From the NCBI GenBank assembly GCA_913020255.1, contig CAJWAW010000019.1:1-13410 (forward strand): DNA of 13,410 nt. Reading direction: 5' to 3'. The notes below the pieces were generated by a model that did no database searches, was not told the DNA's origin, and was given only the letters and a program-made list of their open reading frames with translations. Source of the stretch: an uncultured Fidelibacterota bacterium (GTDB taxonomy: Bacteria > Marinisomatota > Marinisomatia > SCGC-AAA003-L08 > GCA-002707645). Numbering within the stretch: position 1 is the stretch's first letter; the number at the start of each line of letters is the position of its first letter. Below, in pieces: positions 7,743-13,410 of this stretch. The translations under genes and the position numbers were made by a program.

Positions 7743-8715
7743 TAAATGCTCCTAAACTATTAATTATTTCTTCAAAATGATTATTAAACCCAATTAAATG
7801 AGCAAAGCCCATCAGATGATTATTGTTTTTATCAAAAAACTCTATTGAATAATCTGGCTTTTCTAAATTATTATATTTATAAATCATGATTGTATTTATA
7901 TTTTCCTCAATAGCATGAAGATTAAACTTTTCATCAAGAACATTAATCCAATTTCCAAATTGAACTATATTTGATACTAAACCCCTATAATACTGAACAA
8001 CATTATTACCATTAATATGAATTTGAATTTCAATTTTATTTTTTGAGAATTTATCTAATAAGAACTTAGTTAAATCATTCTTGATACTATGCTTTAATAT
8101 ATTATTTGAATTAAACTTAAATGGCATTCTTATATTTTCGATACCACTTACATATGCTTTTAAATTTTTATTATTAAAAATATTTTTTTGTAACTCATAA
8201 TTATATTCCATTTTATAATTAGATGCTAATTTTTTAAATAAATCCGAATTCTGTTCCTTAAGATAAATTTTCAGAATAGATTGTCCATAAATATCAAAAA
8301 ATTGGAAACTTTCAAGCAACCTATCTCTATGTATTTTACTTTCATAGAAAGTATAAGAAATTTTATTACTATCAAATTCAATCAAACATTGCTTAGTATC
8401 AATATTATCAAAAATCACATCATGGGAGAAAACTAAATCTTCGGAACAGATATTATTCTCATGAACAATAGAATCATTTCGTACTAGAAACATTAACCTT
8501 ACCGATGCATTTAGCTGTTTAAAAAAAACACTAATATCTGGAATTGATAAAAAAACTACATCATTATTAATTTGCGTGCTTAATAAAGAGGCCTCATTAG
8601 TATCTAGAATATTTGCAGCATCCCTAATCCTAATTTTTTTATTTTTAGAATCAGCTCTGAATTTTTGCCAATCTAGAGCAAGCTTATTGTATAAAATTTT
8701 ATATTTGTTAGACAT
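7735..8715 (-). CDS. hmuS: HmuS/HemS-family haem-handling protein
   Basis: First gene of the haem operon, 326 residues, cytoplasmic, close to the roughly 340 usual for HemS/ChuS proteins that bind and in some species degrade haem. The N-terminal repeat shows the family pattern RIRDAANILDTNEASLLS (29-46). The C-terminal repeat shows FGNWINVLDEKFNLHAIEENI (253-273), matching the WLNVLD-FNLHLRED signature, then an aromatic end (SIEFFDKNNN). The sequence is more diverged than proteobacterial members, and I cannot assign the axial histidine; His209 and His233 are candidates. No Shine-Dalgarno is evident before ATG 8715. A TATAAT-like -10 and a Fur-type palindrome lie upstream. This protein is unrelated to the CobN-like HmuS of Porphyromonas despite the shared name. 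Confidence 0.82.
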   Translation of the reverse strand: MSNKYKILYNKLALDWQKFRADSKNKKIRIRDAANILDTNEASLLSTQINNDVVFLSIPDISVFFKQLNASVRLMFLVRNDSIVHENNICSEDLVFSHDVIFDNIDTKQCLIEFDSNKISYTFYESKIHRDRLLESFQFFDIYGQSILKIYLKEQNSDLFKKLASNYKMEYNYELQKNIFNNKNLKAYVSGIENIRMPFKFNSNNILKHSIKNDLTKFLLDKFSKNKIEIQIHINGNNVVQYYRGLVSNIVQFGNWINVLDEKFNLHAIEENINTIMIYKYNNLEKPDYSIEFFDKNNNHLMGFAHLIGFNNHFEEIINSLGAFNE

Positions 8716-8745
8716 CTTAATAAGGGAAATTTAAATCAGTCAACT

Positions 8746-8751
8746 ATTATA
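8746..8751 (-). promoter_or_regulatory. Probable -10 element of the haem operon promoter
   Basis: Read on the minus strand this is TATAAT, about 30 nt before the hmuS ATG and 4 nt downstream of the Fur-type palindrome. The palindrome would occupy the spacer and -35 region, as expected for Fur repression. A recognisable TTGACA-like -35 is absent, so the assignment is tentative. Confidence 0.45.
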
Positions 8752-8755
8752 ATAT

Positions 8756-8774
8756 AATGAGAATCATTCTCATT
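8756..8774. promoter_or_regulatory. Fur-type operator of the haem operon
   Basis: AATGAGAATCATTCTCATT is a perfect 9-1-9 inverted repeat. Its core TGAGAATCATTCTCA matches 12 of the 14 defined positions of the classical Fur 7-1-7 pattern TGATAATnATTATCA. It is 41 bp upstream of the hmuS ATG, next to a TATAAT -10, so Fur with iron would block the promoter. The same operator type recurs at 1121-1137. No fur gene is in the window; the regulator identity is inferred. Confidence 0.85.
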
Positions 8775-8787
8775 TACATGCTATTAT

Positions 8788-8922
8788 TTAAGAACAGATT
8801 GACTTATTTATAAAATAAAAAATAATAAGCCAAGCTATACCCTTTACTGAATAAAATATAAAAGCTACAAGAATAGCTTTCTTACCATATTTTTTAAAAA
8901 AATTGGTAATATTATTTTTCAA
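8788..8922 (-). CDS. 44-residue single-pass membrane peptide (TTG start)
   Basis: Immediately after the TetR stop (TAG followed by TTG with no gap) an open frame encodes 44 residues, ending at TAA 8788. The N-terminal 15 residues are polar and basic (KNNITNFFKKYGKK). Residues 16-38 form one hydrophobic aromatic-rich helix (AILVAFIFYSVKGIAWLIIFYF), and a short polar tail ends NKSICS. The positive-inside distribution predicts the N-terminus in the cytoplasm. It would be cotranslated with the TetR gene, and it stops 14 nt before the Fur-type box. No homolog is recognised and no clear ribosome binding site is seen, so reality rests on membrane-protein-like composition and placement. Confidence 0.5.
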   Translation of the reverse strand: MKNNITNFFKKYGKKAILVAFIFYSVKGIAWLIIFYFINKSICS

Positions 8923-9507
8923 CTAATCACTTTTTGGTTTGAGAAAAGATTTTAGCATTATCTCAAAGTCTTTATCATTTAAACTATCGCTATCACTCAT
9001 TAACAATTGATGAAAAAGGCCACCAATTGCTTTCATTAATAAGCCAGGATTTAAATCTACAAAATCTTTTTTCTTAATTCCTTCTTCAATAATACTTTGC
9101 AATATTGCATACAATCTTTCCTGATATGTTTTCCATGGTTGCTTTTGAATATCTTTCATGAAATCTGGAGCTTTAAACAAAAAACCATATAAAATTTTAT
9201 CCTTTGTAACTATCACGCCCATTTCTTTAATTATTCCAATGAATTTTTTTCGAGGACTTAACTCTTCAACAATCAAGGATTCTATACCAGACCAAAGTTG
9301 TCTCCATCCTTTTTCCATTATTTCAACAAAAACTTCATCTTTAGAAGAAAAGTAATAGTATAAAGTTGCTTTACCAAATCCTGACTCAATAGCTATTTCA
9401 TCCATTGTTGTCTTTTCGATTCCAACTTCATTAAATACACGTAAAGCTCCATCCAAGATTCTATTTTTACGTATATTTCTTTCTTCTATTTTTCGCTCAC
9501 TTAACAT
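8923..9507 (-). CDS. TetR-family transcriptional regulator
   Basis: This 194-residue protein has a typical TetR DNA-binding domain. Residues 13-60 contain ILDGALRVFNEVGIEKTTMDEIA, then the helix-turn-helix SGFGKATLYYYFSSKDEVF. The C-terminal half (about 75-190) is a helical ligand-binding and dimer domain (TetR_C-like) whose ligand cannot be read from sequence. It stands between endonuclease III and the haem operon on the same strand, 64 nt after nth, with a small membrane peptide directly behind. It may regulate itself, that peptide, or the haem operon as a second input besides Fur; no operator for it was identified. Confidence 0.9.
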   Translation of the reverse strand: MLSERKIEERNIRKNRILDGALRVFNEVGIEKTTMDEIAIESGFGKATLYYYFSSKDEVFVEIMEKGWRQLWSGIESLIVEELSPRKKFIGIIKEMGVIVTKDKILYGFLFKAPDFMKDIQKQPWKTYQERLYAILQSIIEEGIKKKDFVDLNPGLLMKAIGGLFHQLLMSDSDSLNDKDFEIMLKSFLKPKSD

Positions 9508-9571
9508 ATATTTTAATAATGAATTAAAAATTTAAAAAATTAAATTGTATTTACAAAGACTATTACTACTT

Positions 9572-10216
9572 TTAACGATTTATTTCAAATCTAATTCTTT
9601 TCTTTGAAGCAGCCCATGAGCAAATTGAACATTTTACTAAATTATGGTTACGAGCTGGGCAATGCTCCCTTCCAAAAAAAATAATTTGCAAATGCCTTTT
9701 GTTCCAATCTTGCTTATCCCATAACTTTTTAAGATCTTTTTCAGTCATAATAACATTTTTCGCTTTTGATAAACCCCATCTTGCAGCAAGCCTATGTATA
9801 TGCGTATCAATAGGAAATGCAGGAATGCCATACCATTGTGACATTAATACACTTGCAGTTTTATGCCCCACCCCAGCTAAACTTTCTAAATAATTCCAAT
9901 CTGGCCTTAATCCACCACCTTCAATTATTTGATGTGCCATTATTTTAAGATTTTTAGCCTTAGTAGGAGCAAGACCAATTTCTTTAATTATACTTTGTAT
10001 CACTTTAACATCTAATGAATTCATTTCTTCTGGAGTTTCTGCATTCTTGAATAATAACGGAGTAACTTGATTAACTTTCTTGTCAGTAGTTTGAGCTGAA
10101 AGCATAACAGCAACAAGTAATGTATAAGCACTTGAATGATTTAATGGTATAGGAACTTCTGGATAAAGACCATCTAAAATCTGGCCGATTTTTTTTGCTT
10201 TATTAATACGATTCAT
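9572..10216 (-). CDS. nth: Endonuclease III (DNA glycosylase/AP lyase) with incomplete Fe-S cysteine set
   Basis: This 214-residue base-excision repair enzyme removes oxidised pyrimidines. The HhH-GPD core is intact: LLVAVMLSAQTTDKKVN (33-49), hairpin LAGVGHKTAS with catalytic Lys119 (113-122), and FPIDTHIHRLA with catalytic Asp137 (134-144). The C-terminus departs from the usual C-x6-C-x2-C-x5-C cluster: only Cys186, Cys196 and Cys199 are present (C-x9-C-x2-C) and no fourth cysteine follows before the end at residue 214. A [4Fe-4S] cluster may be absent or use another ligand. It lies 12 nt after a receiver-like gene, last in an overlapping cluster. Confidence 0.92.
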   Translation of the reverse strand: MNRINKAKKIGQILDGLYPEVPIPLNHSSAYTLLVAVMLSAQTTDKKVNQVTPLLFKNAETPEEMNSLDVKVIQSIIKEIGLAPTKAKNLKIMAHQIIEGGGLRPDWNYLESLAGVGHKTASVLMSQWYGIPAFPIDTHIHRLAARWGLSKAKNVIMTEKDLKKLWDKQDWNKRHLQIIFFGREHCPARNHNLVKCSICSWAASKKRIRFEINR

Positions 10217-10228
10217 TATTATTAATAA

Positions 10229-10615
10229 TTATTTAACCTCTTTTTTTTCATTTGATATATGTATAATAACCTTCTTAACACTTTTTATCAACATTGATTT
10301 TGTGAAAACTAAGTCATATCCTGATTTTTTTGCTTTAGCCTGCATTGATTTATTAAAAGTATCAAAAACACCAAAAATAGGCAAATTTGATGTCATTATC
10401 AGCTTCTGAGCAATTGTTCGATAATCAAATTCTGTTGAATCTAAATCTATAATATTAACAGAAACCAAAGAATCATCATTAAAATCATCTAAACCAATCT
10501 GATTTTCTTCATAAAAAGATAAATTAAACCCATATTTATTGCACTCTGTTGCTAAAGAAGTACAAAATATAGCATCATTAGAAAAAATATTTATATTTAA
10601 TTGTTCTTTATTCAT
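10229..10615 (-). CDS. Small receiver-like (CheY-fold) protein, degenerate
   Basis: This 128-residue protein is as long as a single response-regulator receiver domain and follows its pattern loosely: strand one INIFSND (8-14), a hydrophobic strand ending in Asp57-Leu-Asp59 (VNIIDLDS), strand four LPIFGVFDT (78-86), and AKKSGYDLVFTKS (95-107) with Lys106 at the place of the conserved receiver lysine. The paired acidic residues near strand one are weak (Asp14 only), so phosphorylation is uncertain. No output domain is attached. ATG 10615 is preferred to an in-frame TTG one codon earlier, and overlaps the DUF309 stop by 8 nt. The assignment is by pattern, not a secure family match. Confidence 0.6.
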   Translation of the reverse strand: MNKEQLNINIFSNDAIFCTSLATECNKYGFNLSFYEENQIGLDDFNDDSLVSVNIIDLDSTEFDYRTIAQKLIMTSNLPIFGVFDTFNKSMQAKAKKSGYDLVFTKSMLIKSVKKVIIHISNEKKEVK

Positions 10616-10985
10616 CAATATTTATTTTTGGAACTATACTCCAATCAAAATCTGATATATTATCAATCTCATCTAAATTCTCTAGAGACCTTTTAACGGA
10701 ATTAATAATGTTATCAATATCTACTCCTCTTTGACTAGGTCTATACAATTCAAACTTCAGTAAACATTTATTAAGCAAACCACGAGCTCCATTTATATTT
10801 AAATTAGTTATATGGAAATATCCAACAGATAACTGTATTAAGCCTTGAATAAACTTAGCATCTTTCAATCTATAGTCTGACCATAAATCTTCCCAATATT
10901 CATGCGCATCATAAAATGAATGCTTATTAAAAGAATCAAGCCCATTTAAAAATAACTCTTCTTTAATCTTTTCTTCTGATCTCAT
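10608..10985 (-). CDS. DUF309 family protein
   Basis: This 125-residue helical protein matches DUF309: FNKHSFYDAHEYWEDLW (19-35) carries the hallmark H-E-x-W-E-x-x-W (His28, Glu29, Trp31, Glu32, Trp35), followed by FIQGLIQLSVGYFH (45-58) and NINGARGLLNKCLLKF (63-78). The clustered His and Glu suggest a metal- or ligand-binding pocket, but the family function is unknown. Its start overlaps the hydrolase stop by 23 nt, and its end overlaps the receiver-like gene, so the three are probably translated from one message. Confidence 0.88.
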   Translation of the reverse strand: MRSEEKIKEELFLNGLDSFNKHSFYDAHEYWEDLWSDYRLKDAKFIQGLIQLSVGYFHITNLNINGARGLLNKCLLKFELYRPSQRGVDIDNIINSVKRSLENLDEIDNISDFDWSIVPKINIDE

Positions 10986-11823
10986 CTGTTACAGTATAAT
11001 ATTTTTGATCTTTTTTAATTTTAATAGCTACTACAGAAGGGTCATGATAAAAAAATAAAGTCCAATTCTGTTTAGACGCTTTATTTAAAAATATTTCCTT
11101 CTCCTTAAGAGTAAGCTCAGCATTTAAATCATACCCCATTATCCATGGAGGTATAATATGTGATTTTAAAGGTATTAAATCAGAACAAAAAATTAAATTT
11201 ATTTTATGATCTGAAATTTTTATAAGCTGCTGCCCCTTCGTATGTCCATTAACATTATAAGCTTCAACACCTTCAATAATAATAGCATTGTCTTCGAATA
11301 ATTCTACAACACCATTGTCTTTTAAACATAAGAAATTCTCTTTTAAATAACTCGCTCTATCTCGAGGACTTGGGTTGATAGCTGCCTCCCAATTACTTTT
11401 AGAAACATAGTATTTAGCATTAGGGAACTTAGGTATTATTTGCCCTTTTGAATCTTTAATAATACAACCTCCAGCATGATCAAAATGTAAGTGAGTAAGT
11501 ATAATATGTGTTATATCTTCTATGCAATAATTAAAATCACTTAAAGTATCACTTAAAGCATGATCTGATTGTTCTATATGAAACATTTCTTTAAATTTAG
11601 GTGGATAATAATCACCGATACCCGATTCAATCAAAATAACATTTTTACCATCATCAAGCAATAAACATCTCATTGCAAGTTTTATTCTGTTTTTATCATC
11701 AGCTGGATTTGTTTTACTCCAAAGAGCTTTAGGGACGGATCCCATCATTGCCCCTCCATCTAACCTGAAATCACCTGTTTCAAGAACAGTCAACTTCCAA
11801 TTTCCTATTTTATCTATATTCAT
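10963..11823 (-). CDS. Metallo-beta-lactamase-fold hydrolase
   Basis: This 286-residue cytoplasmic enzyme (no signal peptide) has the complete two-metal site of the superfamily: HLHFDH (His111, His113, Asp115, His116), GHTKGQQ (His194), SDLIP (Asp215) and YHDPS (His260). The opening TVLETGDFRLDGGAMMGSVPKALW and IESGIGDYY resemble the AHL-lactonase-like and related MBL hydrolases. The substrate, probably a lactone or ester or thioester metabolite, cannot be read from sequence. Its ATG overlaps the upstream gene by 14 nt. Confidence 0.92.
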   Translation of the reverse strand: MNIDKIGNWKLTVLETGDFRLDGGAMMGSVPKALWSKTNPADDKNRIKLAMRCLLLDDGKNVILIESGIGDYYPPKFKEMFHIEQSDHALSDTLSDFNYCIEDITHIILTHLHFDHAGGCIIKDSKGQIIPKFPNAKYYVSKSNWEAAINPSPRDRASYLKENFLCLKDNGVVELFEDNAIIIEGVEAYNVNGHTKGQQLIKISDHKINLIFCSDLIPLKSHIIPPWIMGYDLNAELTLKEKEIFLNKASKQNWTLFFYHDPSVVAIKIKKDQKYYTVTDEIRRKD

Positions 11824-12688
11824 TTAAATATGTATTTAATCTATCCCAAATAATATCATCATGCTTACCTAAAGAGGCTTTGAGGCTTGCCCTGCAAGCC
11901 TCTAGCATTAATAATAACCCTGCATCTAATGATTGATAATCAAGCTTTAGTATATAATCACTTATCCACTTTCTTCCTAAAGATTTCTGTTCAGAAAGTA
12001 CATTAAAATTGCTAGAATAATTTAAATCAACATCTATGGCATTTAAATTATTATAGATATATTTTTTAATATTTTCTTTTCTTACCAAATCTTCTTTAAT
12101 AATCGAGTAATAAATCCAAATCATATCTGTAAAATCATGGTGATACGGATAGCGATTTAAATCCAATTTATTACTATTTCCATAATTTACATAGCTAGGA
12201 CTACTATCATTGATAATCAAATTAATACAAAAAAATATATTTTCAAGTATATCCTTACCCTGTAAAAATAACATCATTTTATATACAGACCATATAGAAT
12301 AAAAAGATTGTATATTATATTTTAAAGAAAATTCCACTAAAAATTCCAACACATGTTTAGCATCCGAAACTGTTAGCAAATAACTAACATTTTTTACTGA
12401 ATCATTTAAATTTTTATTTTTCAAAGAAGATTCGAAATCTGAAAAAGCTATAACTTCGGGTGAATGCTTCTGTTCTAAATCTTTGTAAGATTCAGATAAG
12501 TTATATTTGGAAAGATGGTTTTCACAAAATAATAATAGTTTTTCATATGAATGCTCTGGACTTATACCAATTATAGACTTAACAGATTGTACAATTCTAA
12601 CCGGATGATCTTTAGATGGCTTCAATTGTATAGATATTGCTCTGCTGTAAAGTTGTTCTATTTTATATTTTAAATCAATTTGATTCAT
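11810..12688 (-). CDS. Unrecognised 292-residue protein
   Basis: I do not recognise this family. The sequence looks soluble and mostly helical, with no signal peptide. It has a tract with several aromatic and histidine residues (NRYPYHHDFTDMIWIYYS, about 179-196), a hydrophobic helical stretch near 105-150, and a C-terminal SLDAGLLLMLEACRASLKASLGKHDD. The His-rich YPYHHDFTD could bind a metal or haem, but nothing confirms this. It is the first gene of an overlapping cluster with an MBL hydrolase, DUF309 and receiver-like protein, which suggests a shared pathway. Codon use and base composition match the neighbours. Confidence 0.8.
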   Translation of the reverse strand: MNQIDLKYKIEQLYSRAISIQLKPSKDHPVRIVQSVKSIIGISPEHSYEKLLLFCENHLSKYNLSESYKDLEQKHSPEVIAFSDFESSLKNKNLNDSVKNVSYLLTVSDAKHVLEFLVEFSLKYNIQSFYSIWSVYKMMLFLQGKDILENIFFCINLIINDSSPSYVNYGNSNKLDLNRYPYHHDFTDMIWIYYSIIKEDLVRKENIKKYIYNNLNAIDVDLNYSSNFNVLSEQKSLGRKWISDYILKLDYQSLDAGLLLMLEACRASLKASLGKHDDIIWDRLNTYLNEYR

Positions 12689-12752
12689 TTTTTTTTTATT
12701 ATTGGAATAAATTTACAAATCTTAAATTATTTTGTAGATATATTTATTACTT
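12689..12752. promoter_or_regulatory. Divergent intergenic promoter region
   Basis: The 64 bp between the start of the minus-strand cluster (ATG 12688) and the plus-strand YdjM-like gene (ATG 12753) must hold both promoters unless transcription comes from elsewhere. It is almost pure A/T with an A-run just before ATG 12688. No clear palindrome, Fur-like box or Shine-Dalgarno sequence was seen, and no -10/-35 pair is assigned with confidence. Confidence 0.4.
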
Positions 12753-13410
12753 ATGACACAAACAGCACTACATGCTTATCTAGCAATCTATTTAAAAGAC
12801 AAGCTAATTTATAAAAATTGGTTTTTCCCTGCATTTTTACTTGGTTCAATACTTCCAGATATAGACTATTTTTTTTCACAGTTAGATAAGCTAATACATG
12901 TTCCAATACAGCTATCCCTAGTAAACAAAACTTTTATGCATAGCTTAATTACAACAACTTTAATATATCTTTTAATACTCATCATATATGAATTAAAAAA
13001 AAATAAAAAACTATTAAATCTTGCAAATGGAATAGCAATAGGCTTACTAATACATATATTTATAGATCTAACAATATTTCTTAAACCATTGGATATTTTT
13101 TGGCCACTTCCTTTAAATTCTATACAATTATCAACATTTAATATCCCAGCTTATATATATAAACTGACAATGGTATTGGAATTTGTACTATTTAGAGCAT
13201 TTGCTAGCTATACTATACATGCAATATTAAACTATCCATCTAAAAATTCTTATTTAATAAACATTCAATCGTATTGGATGAAGTTTGAGCTATTTTTTAT
13301 TATTATATTTATTTTAAGCTCTTACTATCTAAGCATGGATAAATTATTTATTATTTTTTTTGTTGGCTATATTCCTTCAATTCTAACAATGCTATATACT
13401 ATAGTTAAGG
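12753..13410 (+). CDS. YdjM-like (DUF457) membrane-bound putative metal-dependent hydrolase (3' end outside window)
   Basis: The only plus-strand gene; 219 residues are visible and the frame is open at the right edge. It has the marks of the YdjM/DUF457 family: an early histidine (ALHAYL, His7), LLGSILPDIDYFF (29-41, Asp36 and Asp38), TFMHSL (60-65, His63) and GLLIHIFIDLTIF around 98-110 with a conserved His and Asp. Several hydrophobic helices follow, including FFIIIFILSSYYL and FIIFFVGYIPSILTML near the visible end. The family is predicted to be an inner-membrane metal-dependent hydrolase; E. coli YdjM is SOS-regulated, but no LexA box was noticed here. The role in this organism is unknown. 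Confidence 0.8.
   Translation, partial: MTQTALHAYLAIYLKDKLIYKNWFFPAFLLGSILPDIDYFFSQLDKLIHVPIQLSLVNKTFMHSLITTTLIYLLILIIYELKKNKKLLNLANGIAIGLLIHIFIDLTIFLKPLDIFWPLPLNSIQLSTFNIPAYIYKLTMVLEFVLFRAFASYTIHAILNYPSKNSYLINIQSYWMKFELFFIIIFILSSYYLSMDKLFIIFFVGYIPSILTMLYTIVK

Noticed and set aside
8775..8787. TetR operator next to the Fur box
   Set aside because: No second inverted repeat other than the Fur-type palindrome was found between the small peptide and hmuS.
9158..9355. Plus-strand open frame within the TetR gene
   Set aside because: It is antisense to a well-supported regulator and shows no domain pattern; the same applies to the plus-strand frames at 5033-5236 and 9699-9893.
12689..12752. LexA/SOS box before the YdjM-like gene
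   Set aside because: E. coli YdjM is SOS-regulated, but no CTG-N10-CAG-like sequence is visible in this region.

Overview
The window is AT-rich, gene-dense and largely single-stranded in layout: every gene but the last reads on the minus strand. It looks like chromosomal DNA from a Gram-negative bacterium of the FCB group. The clues are a TonB-dependent receptor with an N-terminal carboxypeptidase-regulatory-like domain, a HmuY-type haem-binding protein, secreted proteins with a C-terminal dockerin module, and many starts without a clear Shine-Dalgarno sequence. The dockerin style (GDVNNDG...VVDIV) together with the low GC suggests Candidatus Marinimicrobia (SAR406) or a relative. That placement is an inference, not a proof.

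Region 1 (1-8774) is a haem-acquisition locus. Seven genes run leftward from a perfect 19-bp Fur-type palindrome at 8756-8774: hmuS (cytoplasmic haem-handling or degrading protein), hmuT (periplasmic haem binder), hmuU (permease), hmuV (ATPase), a HugZ/HutZ-type haem oxygenase-like protein, a TonB-dependent receptor, and a HmuY-like secreted protein fused to a dockerin domain. The first five overlap one another by about 8-11 nt. The receptor follows after 45 nt and HmuY after 12 nt. Together they cover capture outside the cell, outer-membrane uptake, periplasmic relay, inner-membrane import and haem breakdown. Further left, a separate Fur-like palindrome (1121-1137) precedes a Cys- and Asp-rich secreted protein that leaves the window at its left edge. 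It carries two ShKT-like six-cysteine modules and an N-terminal duplicated four-cysteine module. This protein is the least expected part of the locus and may be an iron-regulated surface or extracellular component.

Region 2 (8788-9507) holds a TetR-family regulator and, directly behind it, a 44-residue single-pass membrane peptide with a TTG start.

Region 3 (9572-12688) is a tight housekeeping-like cluster: an unrecognised 292-residue protein, a metallo-beta-lactamase-fold hydrolase, a DUF309 protein, a small receiver-like protein and an endonuclease III whose iron-sulfur cysteine set looks incomplete. The first four overlap end to start.

Region 4 (12753-13410) is the only plus-strand gene, a YdjM-like (DUF457) membrane-bound putative metal-dependent hydrolase, cut by the right edge. 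The 64 bp at 12689-12752 is a divergent promoter region. No tRNA, rRNA, CRISPR array, insertion sequence or attachment site was seen. No gene-free stretch exceeds about 210 bases.
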